Below the pieces are notes generated by a model. It had not been told where the DNA came from and did not search any database. It saw only the letters and a list, made by a program, of their open reading frames with translations. Positions 1 to 9,013 of a DNA stretch of 64,000 bases are shown piece after piece (the first letter of the stretch is position 1; the number at the start of each line of letters is the position of its first letter). This DNA is from CAVTYH01 sp963738835 (GTDB lineage: Bacteria > Planctomycetota > Planctomycetia > Pirellulales > JADZDJ01). The stretch spans positions 186,001 through 250,000 of the forward strand of contig CAVTYH010000007.1 of the NCBI GenBank assembly GCA_963738835.1. Direction: 5' to 3'. The translations under genes and the position numbers were made by a program.

Positions 1-17
1 TGCAATAACGTGACGCC

Positions 18-56
18 AAAATAAAACGAGACCCTGGCATATATTCCAGGGTCTCG
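18..56 (-). terminator. Rho-independent terminator of the Tyr/Pro-repeat gene
   Basis: A perfect 11-bp stem (27-37 with 46-56) closes an 8-base loop. Read on the minus strand it is followed by a run of T with one A (complement of 18-26). It lies about 80 bases downstream of the stop of the leftward gene at 139-580. Confidence 0.85.
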
Positions 57-138
57 TAGCGTTTAAGTCACGCAAATCTCGCGATCCTACACGCAATTGG
101 CTACGGATGCCGACGAGATTAGCTGTCCGTCGAACCGA

Positions 139-580
139 TTAGCGGAACAAATTCCGAATCGGTTGGCCGGGCACCCGATACCGATACGGATAAAGAGCTG
201 GCGTTGCGTAAACCGGCGCGGCGACCACTGGCGAATATACGGCGGTCGGCGCATAATAGGCAGTCGTCGGAGCATAGTATGCCGTCGTCGGCGCGTAATA
301 CGCAGTTGTCGGCGCGTAGTACGCAGTTGTTGGTGCGTAATAAGTTGTCACCGGTTCAACCACAGTCGCCGGAGCATAGTACGCCGTCGTCGTGGCCGGA
401 TAATAATTGGTCACGGTCGTTGGCATCGGCGAGCCGGTGACGACCGAAGCCGTCGTGCTCGGCATCACTGCCGGTGCATAATACGCGGTGACCGGCGCGC
501 TGCCACAGCACTGCGCCTGTGCGCATAGCCGCCAAGCAGACGATCGCCACAACCAGCAGGGTCTGAATAATGCGCTTCAT
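139..580 (-). CDS. Exported Tyr/Pro-rich heptad-repeat protein, frameshifted
   Basis: Unknown function. The ATG at 580 opens a typical signal peptide (MKRIIQTLLVVAIVCLAA). One base out of phase, the rest of the region encodes a cleavage-like AQA followed by CCGSAPV and then at least eight copies of a seven-residue unit close to YYAPTTA, ending near YRYRVPGQPIRNLFR. Both halves read as one exported protein if a single extra base near 520-530 is removed. The 21-base DNA repeats at about 265-400 are the coding repeats. Tyr/Pro/Ala repeats of this kind suggest a surface or matrix protein, but this is inference. It has its own terminator downstream, so it is probably monocistronic. Confidence 0.65.
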
Positions 581-1278
581 TTAAGAGCCTCCGATTGATG
601 CTTCAAAAAAGAGTCGAGTGAGTTAAAGAGAAGCGGTAGCTGCATCCATTCTACCTAGGCAACTATGTCACCGAAACAGGCTGGTAGCAAATAATTGCAC
701 TTCGCGTACCGGCGTCTGGACTCGATCGCCCGCCGACGGTGATTTTTTGCAACACGCAAACGAGGCGGTCTGCGTCGGCCAAAACGGTTGCATAAAAAGT
801 GACGGCATGCTGACGCTGCAAACACGCAACCCTTGCGCATCGTCAAAATCCGTCGATGCTGGAAGTTTGCCCAGAAGTGCTATCAAAGTATTCCGGGCGA
901 CCGCGAAAAAGAGTCGGCGGCTCAGGAAGCGTTGGCCAGTCCGAAGCGTCGGGTGAATCGCACGGCTCGGTGCTTGGCGTACCACTGGCGTTTGGCGGCG
1001 TTCAAGGAAAAGCGGCGATTTCGAGTCCCGTCTGGCATGATCCACGCTCCTTTCTACTCATGTAGAGCGTGAGACCGCTGGCTTTGTTACAGGCCGCTTG
1101 CCGAGGGATTGAGAATTTGACCCAGGTGCGGTCGATTTGGCGTAAAATGCCGCCAATTTCTGCCAAACCAGCCGCTTGAGCCGCGATGGGCGACAGGTTC
1201 AAATGGGCCCTGAATTCACCGGTTTGCGCCGCAGCCGCCTTTCCCGAACCCAGCCGGTTTCCCAAAAGCCCGCACCCA
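581..1278. other. Intergenic stretch without a recognisable gene
   Basis: About 700 bases between the leftward repeat gene and the rightward lactonase. It should hold the promoters of both. Open frames exist on both strands but none shows a convincing start, ribosome site, family motif or codon pattern. I see no tRNA or hairpin worth naming. Confidence 0.5.
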
Positions 1279-1414
1279 TTGACGACAAATACCCAGCGAC
1301 CACAATCTGCGCTATCTTGTCTGTTTCGCTCTTTGCCTGGCTCTGGCCTCTATTGGCGGAGTTAACTGCCAACCAGCTTCAGCCGCTGAATCGGACCCTT
1401 CACAACCTGCAAAA

Positions 1415-2488
1415 ATGCGCTTTTACATCGGCACCTACAGCCGCGGTGGCAGCCAAGGCATTTATCAGTTAGATCTCGACCTGGCCGCCGGCAAGCTGAG
1501 CACGCCGCAACTGGCCGCCGAAGCGGTCAATCCGTCGTTCCTGGCGATTCACCCCAACCGCAAGTTTCTGTACTCGGTCACCGAAATTACAAATCCGGAT
1601 GGAACCAAAGGCGGCGGCGTGAATGCGTTTTCGATCGATCCGCAAACTGGCAAGTTGATGTTGCTCAATCAACAATCGTCCAAGGGCATCGGATCGTGTC
1701 ACGTTACGGTCGATCGGGCCGGCAAGTTCTTGCTAGTGGCGAACTATCCCAGTGGCAATGTTGCCGTGCTGCCCATTCAGCCCGACGGCCGGCTTAGCCC
1801 GGCAACCGGCTTTGCGCAGCATGAAGGCTCTGGACCGAACCAAGCGCGGCAAGACAAGCCGCATGCCCACTCGGCAAACATGGATCCCTCGAATCGGTTT
1901 GCCATCATCTGCGATTTGGGGCTCGACAAAGTCTTTGTTTACCGCCTAAACACCGACGGGACGCTTACACCCAACGATCCGCCCTCGGCCACCGTCGCGC
2001 CCGGCGCCGGCCCGCGGCATTTCACGTTTCATCCCAACGGCAAGTTCACGTATGTGATCAACGAAATGGGCAGCACCGTGACCGCATTCAACTGGGACGG
2101 CGAGCGAGGCAAGCTGACAGAGTTTCAAACCATCAGCATGCTGCCCGATGGCGTGACCATGCCCGACAACACCACCGCCGAAGTGCAAGTGCATCCCAGC
2201 GGAAAATTTCTGTACGGTTCGAATCGCGGGTACGACAGTATTGCGATGTTTTCGATCGATCCTGCCACCGGCCGATTAACCTCGCTTGGCCAAATTCCCA
2301 GTGGCGACCAAACGCCGCGGAATTTCGGCATCGACCCCACCGGCAAATGGCTGCTAGTCGGCCATCAAACCACTGGCACCGTGCGCGTGTTCCGTATTGA
2401 CCAGACTAGCGGTAAACTTGAGCCGACCGATTCGTCGGTCGATATTCCGAACGCAGTGTGCGTCAAATTCTACCCGTTGACGAATTGA
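1415..2488 (+). CDS. pgl: 6-phosphogluconolactonase-type seven-bladed beta-propeller (lactonase, PF10282)
   Basis: Hydrolyses 6-phosphogluconolactone, or a related lactone, if it behaves like characterised family members. The 357 residues from the ATG at 1415 cover the full propeller: it opens RFYIGTYSRGGSQGIY and shows recurring blade motifs such as NPSFLAIHPNRKFLYSV and GPRHFTFHPNGKFTYV. The reading frame continues upstream of this ATG through a clear signal-peptide-like stretch (LVCFALCLALASIGG, then CQPASAAE) back to a stop at 1280, without ATG, GTG or TTG. A TTG at 1279 lies one base out of phase. The real protein is therefore probably exported, with a start near 1279 and a one-base error near 1310. 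An exported lactonase would act on periplasmic sugar lactones rather than in the pentose phosphate pathway. Confidence 0.85.
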   Translation: MRFYIGTYSRGGSQGIYQLDLDLAAGKLSTPQLAAEAVNPSFLAIHPNRKFLYSVTEITNPDGTKGGGVNAFSIDPQTGKLMLLNQQSSKGIGSCHVTVDRAGKFLLVANYPSGNVAVLPIQPDGRLSPATGFAQHEGSGPNQARQDKPHAHSANMDPSNRFAIICDLGLDKVFVYRLNTDGTLTPNDPPSATVAPGAGPRHFTFHPNGKFTYVINEMGSTVTAFNWDGERGKLTEFQTISMLPDGVTMPDNTTAEVQVHPSGKFLYGSNRGYDSIAMFSIDPATGRLTSLGQIPSGDQTPRNFGIDPTGKWLLVGHQTTGTVRVFRIDQTSGKLEPTDSSVDIPNAVCVKFYPLTN

Positions 2489-2541
2489 GCCCGGCCATCG
2501 CTCGTTCGTCAGGCTCGTCATTTCGGCTGAGGACCCAAAAC

Positions 2542-2982
2542 ATGTCGTTGGGAAACAAACTCGATTCGTTCGATCCCGCCAAGAAAGTCGGTTCGCTGTT
2601 CGAAGAATTTAGAAACTTCGCCTTCAAAGGCAACGTGGTCGATCTGGCGATTGGTGTCATCATTGGAGCAGCGTTTGGAGCCATCATCAAATCTTTGGTC
2701 GACAACATCATCATGCCGCTTATTTCCGTCGTGTTGCCTGGCGAAAAGGGATATCAAAGTTGGCAGTTTCAGCTTAACGGTGTGACTATTCCCTACGGCA
2801 AATTCCTGGGCGAAGTTGTGAATTTTATCATCGTCGCCTTCGTGCTGTTCCTCTTCATCAAGAAATTCCTCGGCTGGATCATGCGTACCAAAAAAGAGGA
2901 AATCGCTGCCCCGCCGCCGCCGACCAAAGATCAAGAACTGCTGATGGAAATCCGCGATTTGCTGAAGCTGCGAAGCAGTTAA
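2542..2982 (+). CDS. mscL: Large-conductance mechanosensitive channel MscL
   Basis: Pentameric inner-membrane channel that opens under hypo-osmotic stress. The 146 residues carry the MscL signature from about residue 25 (RNFAFKGNVVDLAIGVIIGA), the first membrane helix at about 32-53, a periplasmic loop with KGYQSWQFQLNG, the second helix at about 89-110, and a C-terminal amphipathic helix (QELLMEIRDLL). The N-terminus is about 15 residues longer than in E. coli. The ATG at 2542 is chosen because TGAGGA lies about 9 bases upstream and because the protein then starts just ahead of the family homology. It is intact. Confidence 0.95.
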   Translation: MSLGNKLDSFDPAKKVGSLFEEFRNFAFKGNVVDLAIGVIIGAAFGAIIKSLVDNIIMPLISVVLPGEKGYQSWQFQLNGVTIPYGKFLGEVVNFIIVAFVLFLFIKKFLGWIMRTKKEEIAAPPPPTKDQELLMEIRDLLKLRSS

Positions 2983-3000
2983 AGCGATTCGCATTCAAGC

Positions 3001-3052
3001 GTAGCGGCCGGGCTCGACCCGGCGCTCCAGTGCGGAGCAAGCTCCGCCGCTA
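3001..3052. repeat. Palindromic element with three-way-junction fold, copy 1
   Basis: Outer arms GTAGCGG (3001-3007) and CCGCTAC (3046-3052) enclose two further perfect hairpins: CCGGG/CCCGG (3008-3022) and GCGGAGC/GCTCCGC (3032-3047). It sits between the convergent ends of mscL and the DUF1501 gene and may end transcription from both sides. A second copy is at 35708-35760. Confidence 0.7.
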
Positions 3053-3080
3053 CACATCGACGACTTGCGCTCCGGCAGCC

Positions 3081-4560
3081 TCAAACCGGCGACTCCGCAA
3101 ACAGATCCATTACAGCTTCGCCTTTGCCGTCTTGCGTCACGTAGAATGGTCGCTTCTCGATATCGAACGCTGTGCGCGGCGAAATGCCCATTGCGGTCAG
3201 CATCGTGGCGTGCAAATTGGAGACCGAGATTTCCTTCGACTTCTCCGTCACCAGGCAGGGTCGCTCGTCCGCAGTTTCGCCGTACAGGAAGCCGCGTTTG
3301 ATGCCGCCGCCCCACAGCACCACGCTGCTGGAGCCAGTGAAATGGCGGTGCAAACCGTAATGAATTGACTGCTTGAGCACGTCGGTTTTGGCCCGCGATT
3401 GATCTTTCGCACTGCTGCCAGGCACGCCTTCAATCATCATGTCGCGGCTGAATTCGCTGGCCAGCACGACCAACGTTCGATCCAACAGGCCGCGCTCTTC
3501 CAAGTCCAAAATCAGCTGCGCCACTGGCTGATCGATTTCCTTTTTCATCCGCACTGTCGTCGAGTGGCCATTCTCGTGCGTGTCCCAATTCAAAAACGGA
3601 ATGTATTCGGTCGTCACTTCGATGAACCGTGCGCCGGCTTCGGTCAATCGTCGCGCCAGCAAGCAACCCTGACCGAAGCGGCCCGTGTTGTACTTGTCAT
3701 AGCTTTCCTTCGGCTCGAGCGTCAGATCGAACGCCTTGGCATCGGGCGAGATCAACAAGCGATGGGCATTCTCCATCGATCGCAACATCGATTCCTGTTG
3801 ATACGCGGTGCCGTATTCTCCCAGCAGACTTTGCCGCACCAATTCTTTGTACCGCCGATACCGCGCCTCGAACCGCTCTGGCGTCATTCCCTTCGGCGGG
3901 CGCACCGCATCGATCGCCTGATCGGGAAACGGCAGCGCGAACGGACCGAACTCGGTGCCCAAGAACCCGGCAGTGTGAAATGCCTTCAGTTCTTCTTTCT
4001 CGCCGTTGTTGTCGAGCTGTTGGCCAATATCGACGAATGCCGGAATGGCCGGATTCTTCGGCCCCAGCACTTTCGCGATCCATGCTCCCAGGTGTGGCGC
4101 TGCCACGGTCTGCGGTGGCACGTAACCGGTATGCCAGTGATACTGATGCCGCGAGTGCAAAATGTGCCCCAAGTCGGGCAGCACATGCGAACGGATGAGC
4201 GTTGCCCGATCCATTACCTGGGCAATGTTCTCGAGCCCTTCGCAAATCTTGATGTTGTCGACCGCTGTATCGATGGCCGGAAACGTGCTCATCACTTTCT
4301 CGACCGGCAGCCCGACTTCAAACGGAGCGTAGCGTCTTGGGGTCAAAGGTCTCCGGCGCCGCCATGCCGCCGGCCATCCACAGCAGGATAAGCGTATCGG
4401 CCGTGGCTTTTGGATGCTCGATCGCAGACGCTGATCCATCTCCATTTTTTTTCTCGCCAGCCTCGTCCGCCCATAACCGCGGATCACCGGCCGTCAGCGC
4501 CGAGAGCGTGGCCACAGAAGCCGTCTTCAAAAAATTGCGTCGAGTGAGATTGTTGCTCAT
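3081..4560 (-). CDS. DUF1501 protein with Tat signal, frameshifted
   Basis: Planctomycete-typical exported DUF1501 (PF07394) protein, sulfatase/alkaline-phosphatase-like fold, exact reaction unknown. The ATG at 4560 opens a twin-arginine signal (TRRNFLKTASVATLSAL). After DTLILLWMAGGMAAPETFDPK the frame shifts by one base at about 4325-4335; dropping one base gives DPKRYAPFEVGL, the usual family sequence. Downstream it carries SRHQYHWHTGY, GRFGQGCLLARRL, NWDTHENGH and LASEFSR. About 492 residues once joined, the normal length. DUF1501 genes usually pair with DUF1549/DUF1553 genes; such a gene lies at 5717-7714 in the same direction, with an LRR gene between. Confidence 0.85.
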
Positions 4561-5014
4561 GTCGAATGCCTCGTGCCAACTGGTCAATATACCATCGCGG
4601 GTTGCACAAATTAAATTGGCTCAAAAATGGGAATAACCGCGAAAACGGTGGAAAACGGTGAATAACCGCCGAAAACCGGCCCAACCGCACCCGACCGTGT
4701 CGATCGGAAAAGCTTCTCTCCCGTGCTCTGTCCATGAGTAGCGACGCGCGCACCGCCGACCAAGCTCTGGCGGTCAAGCCCGAGGTTGGGAAATTCTTGC
4801 TCAGTTATCAAACAGCGACAGTTGGCTGCGGCGAAGAGTGCCCGGTACAAGACACGAAATGATCACGTCCCCGCCGCAGCGGCCGGGACTCAGAGTTCCG
4901 CCCTTCATTATACCAAATAGTGTACATATGTAAAAATCTATTTCGAGCCACGCTGCCGACGCTCTGGGAAATTAGGCGTTAATCCATGTTAAAGCAGAGT
5001 CGCATCCATGGCGC
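4561..5014. other. Intergenic stretch, possible 42-codon ORF
   Basis: About 450 bases between two minus-strand genes. It should contain the promoter of the DUF1501 gene. A plus-strand ORF at 4734-4862 (42 codons, starting MSSDARTADQAL, with Cys at CGEEC) has GC-rich third positions but no clear ribosome site; I do not call it a gene. The region 4625-4690 is rich in short AAAACGG and ACCGCGAAAACGG-like direct repeats. Confidence 0.35.
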
Positions 5015-5656
5015 CTATCGGACAATGTTTACGGCCGGCAGCGCCTGTTTCAATTCCTGCACGCCGCGATGAGTAACGTTAGTGTCGCGGAGATTCAGAT
5101 ATTGGAGCTGTTTCAAGTTCTTGAGCTGCTTCAGTCCCGCGTCGGTGATTTGAGTCTTGCTCAAATTAAGTTCGTTTAGCTGCGAGAGATTTTCCAGGCA
5201 CTTCATTCCCTCGTCGGTGACACAAGTGCGGTCGATGTACAGGAATTGCAGACCGGTCAGACCGCGAAGGTGCTCGAGTCCAGCGTCCGTGATAGACGAG
5301 CGATTGATGTACAAGCAGTTGAGGGTGGGGAATTTCTTGAGCTGTTCAAGATCGGCGTCTTTAATATCCGTGTTATTATAAACGTGAATCGTCACCACGT
5401 TGTGAAAGAAATCGACGCCCAACAAATTCACTAACCACTGAGGCACGCGGTTTTCGGTATAATCGTACGTGACTTCGGCGCCTGCGGCTCGAATAGTGGC
5501 TACCGCCAACTGTTGCTGCCGGGCTCTCAAGACAAACCACCCGTAGGCAATGGCAATCGCTAGAATAGCGAGGAACAGCGTCCGCAGACTGAACCGATAC
5601 CAACGGCGTTTGGTGCTGATTTCACTCACGGCAGGCTCTCCGCGATTCCTCTGCAT
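5015..5656 (-). CDS. Membrane-anchored leucine-rich-repeat protein
   Basis: A 213-residue protein. It has a short cytoplasmic N-terminus, then the planctomycete FSLRTLFLAILAIAIAYGW membrane segment (about residues 23-42), a charged linker, and about four LRR units of 24 residues (TDAGLEHLRGLTGLQFLYID, TDAGLKQLKNLKQLQYLNLR and relatives) from about residue 95 to 200. The repeats match the LRR_6/RI-like type common in planctomycetes and suggest protein binding on the outer face of the membrane. The partner is unknown. It lies between the DUF1501 and DUF1549 genes in the same direction. The frame is intact. Confidence 0.85.
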   Translation of the reverse strand: MQRNRGEPAVSEISTKRRWYRFSLRTLFLAILAIAIAYGWFVLRARQQQLAVATIRAAGAEVTYDYTENRVPQWLVNLLGVDFFHNVVTIHVYNNTDIKDADLEQLKKFPTLNCLYINRSSITDAGLEHLRGLTGLQFLYIDRTCVTDEGMKCLENLSQLNELNLSKTQITDAGLKQLKNLKQLQYLNLRDTNVTHRGVQELKQALPAVNIVR

Positions 5657-5716
5657 CTCAGCGTCCTCAGCGGTGAATTTATTCGCAATTGCGATTTGTC
5701 CAGCCTAAAGCCCGAC

Positions 5717-7714
5717 CTACTTTACCAACTGAAACTCCGGCAGCATGAACAAACACCAAACGAAATCGGCCAGGCCGTCGTCGGTGGCGGGGTCGCCGAG
5801 GGTTTGTTTGGCGGTGGCCAGCTCGTCGGCGGTCGGCTTGCGGCACAACGTGGCCTGGTAGAGCCAGTCGATGGTTTCTTCAGATGGCTGGTCGGGATGT
5901 TCTTTTTGCCAGTTCGCGGCGCCTTTGAAAATTAAGTCCGACATCGCGGGGCCGTTGGTCAGATCGAGCACTTGCAGGGTGCTCAAATCTTCGGGCCGCG
6001 TGGTGACCACCTGTTCGCGGTTGGGGCGGCCGAGGCTGCGCATCAAGAGGTCGGATTTGAGTAACGCTGCCCGCACGGGCTCGTCGCCGCGCGACGCCAG
6101 CGACCAAGGGAATTGTTTGGCCTCGGCGGGCTTTTTCGGTTTGCCCGGCGTGGTGCCGGTGATACGCCACAGGGCGTCGATGAATTGCTCGGCCGTAAGG
6201 CGGCGGGCGATGGGACCGCGGAATGCCGGGGCATCAGCGGCAACGGCTTCGGTTGGTTCAACGCACTTGGCCTGATAAATCTGTGAGGTAGCGATCAACC
6301 GCAGCAGTTTCCGCAGGTCATAACCACTATCGGCAAAGTCGGCCGCTAGATAATCGAGCAGTTCCTGGCTCCACGGCGTGCCATCCATGACATCGACCGG
6401 ATGCATGATGCCGCGCCCCAACAAGCGGTGCCACAGCCGGTTAACCAGCGTCCGCGGCAGCCGTCCGTCGCGCGGGTCGGTGATCAAATCGGCCAGTTGC
6501 TTCAGCCGTTCTTCGCGCGGCAGCGCGGCGTCGATCATACCCAACTCCGGGAAAATGAAAGCCGGCACCGCCATTTTTCCGGTAGGTACATCGCAGCGGT
6601 ATATTTCCAATTCGCGATCGGCCGTCACCGCGGCCAAGCCCCAGGAATCGGTTAGCTTCCAATCGTCGATGAAACTATCGTGACACGAGGCGCACTTCAA
6701 GTTGACGCCCAAGAACACCTGGCCCACATTTTGTGCGAATTGCAATTCGACCGATTGGGCGGCATTCACATTGCCGCGCCACTTGATGCCCTTGATGAAC
6801 CCTTCTGATTCTTTCGTAGGGGCAATCAGCTCACGCACGAATTGATCGTACGGTTTGTTCTTTAGCAACGACGAGTACAGCCACATGGTGATTTGCGTGC
6901 GGCCGCCGTCGATGTAACCGGTGCCGGCGTAATCGTTCCGCAGCAAATCGTTCCAGAAGGTGAGCCAGTGGTCGGCGTAGCCGACATCGTTCGATAATAG
7001 CTCATCAATCAGCCGGTCTCGCTTCGTTGGTGAAACATCGGCGTTGAATTGCTCAAGCTGCTTGGGCGTCGGCAAAAGACCAATGAGATCGAGATAGGCC
7101 CGGCGGGCGAACGTGGCGTCGTCGATCGCTGGCGGAAACGCTAGGCCGTGCTGTTTGAAGTAAGCGTCAACGATGCGATCGATTGGATGTTCACGCCCGT
7201 CGATCGCCGGCGGCACTTCAGGTCGCTTCAGTTCCAACGGTACGGTGGCGGTTTTCTGCCGAGCGAACGTGAAACCGTCCTGCCACGGTGCTCCTTGATC
7301 GATCCACCGTGTCAGCAGTGCAATTTGTTCTTTCGAAAGCGGCTCGCCTGTCGGCGGCATCCGCGTGTCGGCATCGCTGGAACTGACGCGCGCAATCATC
7401 TCGCTCTTATCGCTTTGGCCCGGCACGATGGCTTTCGATTTGAGGAGGGCCGCCCGCGTGTCCATCGACATCTCGCCCTTGTAGGTGCCGGCCGTGTGAC
7501 ACTTGCTGCAACGGGCTTTCAACAGTGGCAGAATCTGATGGGCAAAATCGATGGGCTTCTCCGCGCTTTCGCTAGCAGGGATCGGCTCATCGGCCCGGAC
7601 CGACGCGGCGAGCAGCAACAGCAGTGGAACGATCGAAAGGCAGGCTTGGATGATCGACCGCAGATGTCGCGGATGTAGACCGAGCAGAGCAGTACGAGAT
7701 ATCGATGTCGTCAT
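5717..7714 (-). CDS. PSCyt1 / DUF1549 / DUF1553 exported protein
   Basis: Planctomycete cytochrome-like secreted protein. After a hydrophobic signal segment (IVPLLLLLAASVRADE) it shows a CSKCH haem-binding motif with the PSCyt1 context (FAHQILPLLKARCSKCH, then DTRMPPTGEPLSKEQI), a DUF1549 domain (FARRAYLDLIGLLPTPKQL), a second CxxCH (LKCASCHDSFIDDWK) and a C-terminal DUF1553 domain (RTLVNRLWHRLLGRGI, ARRLTAEQFIDAL). About 665 residues from the ATG at 7714, chosen because it directly precedes the signal segment. The frame also stays open to a TTG-like start at 7756. Usually encoded with DUF1501 partners and thought to take part in polysaccharide breakdown or surface redox chemistry, but the substrate is unknown. 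Confidence 0.9.
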   Translation of the reverse strand: MTTSISRTALLGLHPRHLRSIIQACLSIVPLLLLLAASVRADEPIPASESAEKPIDFAHQILPLLKARCSKCHTAGTYKGEMSMDTRAALLKSKAIVPGQSDKSEMIARVSSSDADTRMPPTGEPLSKEQIALLTRWIDQGAPWQDGFTFARQKTATVPLELKRPEVPPAIDGREHPIDRIVDAYFKQHGLAFPPAIDDATFARRAYLDLIGLLPTPKQLEQFNADVSPTKRDRLIDELLSNDVGYADHWLTFWNDLLRNDYAGTGYIDGGRTQITMWLYSSLLKNKPYDQFVRELIAPTKESEGFIKGIKWRGNVNAAQSVELQFAQNVGQVFLGVNLKCASCHDSFIDDWKLTDSWGLAAVTADRELEIYRCDVPTGKMAVPAFIFPELGMIDAALPREERLKQLADLITDPRDGRLPRTLVNRLWHRLLGRGIMHPVDVMDGTPWSQELLDYLAADFADSGYDLRKLLRLIATSQIYQAKCVEPTEAVAADAPAFRGPIARRLTAEQFIDALWRITGTTPGKPKKPAEAKQFPWSLASRGDEPVRAALLKSDLLMRSLGRPNREQVVTTRPEDLSTLQVLDLTNGPAMSDLIFKGAANWQKEHPDQPSEETIDWLYQATLCRKPTADELATAKQTLGDPATDDGLADFVWCLFMLPEFQLVK

Positions 7715-7907
7715 CTCAAATGTCCGAAAATATCCGCGTTTATCCGCGCAATCCACGGTCTTAATCTGTGAACTTCCGAAATGGCTAACTCAGTCGGGTT
7801 GACGTAGCCCTGGAGCCAAAACCAAGCAGCCGATCCATTATGCCATTGCCGGCAACGGATTGCACTGTGGGAGCGGCGGTTGCACAATAGCCGATGAAAT
7901 CGACCTC

Positions 7908-7930
7908 CCGACTGACACGGTCGGACTATA
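7908..7930. repeat. Inverted repeat flanking ppk2, left copy
   Basis: A 23-base sequence whose reverse complement recurs with one mismatch at 8868-8890. It contains an internal hairpin (CCGACTG-like arms). It lies in the leader of ppk2, 30 bases before the start codon. Confidence 0.7.
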
Positions 7931-7959
7931 TTATTACCGCTTACCGCCTACTGCTCATC

Positions 7960-8854
7960 ATGAAACTCGCCGACCTGCTGAATCACACCCGCATTAAGCC
8001 GGACAAAAAGTTCAAGCTCAAAGATCACGACCCTTCCTGGGCGGGCGATGTGGATATCCCGAAATCGGAGCGCAAGGAATTCGCCGAGAAGATGCTGACT
8101 GAGGATGTGGCCGAACTGGCCAAAGCCCAGGATGTGATGTACGCCTCCGACACCTGGTCGATTCTGATCGTGCTGCAAGCGATGGATGCGGCGGGCAAAG
8201 ACGGCATCATCAAGCACGTGATGTCGGGCATCAATCCGCAGGGCTGCCAGGTCCACAGTTTCAAGCAGCCTTCCAGCGAAGAGCTGGACCACAATTTTTT
8301 GTGGCGCTGCTACTTGCATTTACCGGAACGGGGCCGCATCGGCATTTTCAACCGCTCGCATTACGAAGAAGTGTTGGTGGTGAAAGTGCATCCGGAATTC
8401 TTGGTCGCCGAGCGAATTCCGAACGCCAAGGTCGATAAAGATTTTTGGAAAGCGCGGTACGAAGACATCAATAACTTCAAAGCGCATCTGTCGCGCAATG
8501 GCACGAAGATTGTGAAGTTCTACCTTAACATCTCGAAGGAGGAGCAACGCAAACGATTTTTGGCCCGCATCGACGATCCCGATAAGCATTGGAAATTCTC
8601 GCCTTCGGATCTTACCGAACGAGGGCATTGGGACGATTACATGGAGGCGTTCGAGGAGTGCATCAATGCCACCAGCACGGAGGCCGCTCCGTGGTACGTG
8701 ATTCCATCGAATCACAAATGGGTGAGCCGCGCTGGTGGCGAACATTCTGGCCGAGACGATTAAATCGCTGGACTTGAAATATCCGGAAGTGACCGCCGAA
8801 AAGATGAAGGCGATTGACGCGGCGAAGAAGCAGTTGGAGAAGGAAAAAGAGTAG
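7960..8854 (+). CDS. ppk2: Polyphosphate:nucleotide phosphotransferase PPK2, frameshifted near the C-terminus
   Basis: Transfers phosphate between inorganic polyphosphate and nucleotides. From the ATG at 7960 the protein shows Walker A (LQAMDAAGKDGIIKHVM), the strongly conserved NPQGCQVHSFKQPS and ELDHNFLWR, the lid/Walker B region (RGRIGIFNRSHYEEVLV), KFYLNISKEEQRKRFLARID, DDPDKHWKFSPSDL and TSTEAAPWYVIPSNHKW. The set fits the PPK2_rel_1 (TIGR03709) type. The current frame stops at 8763 after KWVSRAGGEHSGRDD. Shifted at about 8733 it continues VANILAETIKSLDLKYPEV and ends with a charged Lys/Glu tail at 8854. Family alignment favours two missing bases over one extra (an extra residue fits KW..R.LVANIL). 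Flanked by an inverted repeat pair. Confidence 0.9.
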
Positions 8855-8867
8855 GCGGCGGTCGGTA

Positions 8868-8890
8868 CATAGTCCGACTGTGTCAGTCGG
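8868..8890. repeat. Inverted repeat flanking ppk2, right copy
   Basis: Reverse complement of 7908-7930 with one mismatch (ATAGTCCGACTGTGTCAGTC then GG). CCGACTG-TGT-CAGTCGG inside it is a perfect hairpin. It starts 13 bases after the repaired ppk2 stop, so it could also act as a transcription terminator. Confidence 0.7.
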
Positions 8891-9013
8891 AAGGCCGCGA
8901 TTTCGCCATGGAGTCCCAGAGGACACTGGGCGGACAAAGAAAGGCTGCGAGATGCCAGCGGCGTATCACAATCGTGCAATCCAACAAGACGCATTTACCA
9001 AGTCTGATTTCCG

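Noticed and set aside
265..400. Possible CRISPR or satellite array in the 21-base repeats
   Set aside because: Unit length is a multiple of three, there are no spacers, and the translated unit is a clean heptad.
97..528. Plus-strand ORFs over the Tyr/Pro-repeat gene
   Set aside because: Shadow frames of a periodic coding sequence on the other strand; they are Arg/His/Ser-rich and lack a signal or motif, while the minus strand has signal peptide, repeats and terminator.
668..1045. Minus-strand and plus-strand ORFs in the 580-1280 gap
   Set aside because: No start site, no domain, no codon bias and overlapping one another on both strands.
3399..4391. Long plus-strand ORF (330 codons)
   Set aside because: Antisense of the DUF1501 gene; composition rich in His/Arg/Gln as expected of a shadow, no family motif.
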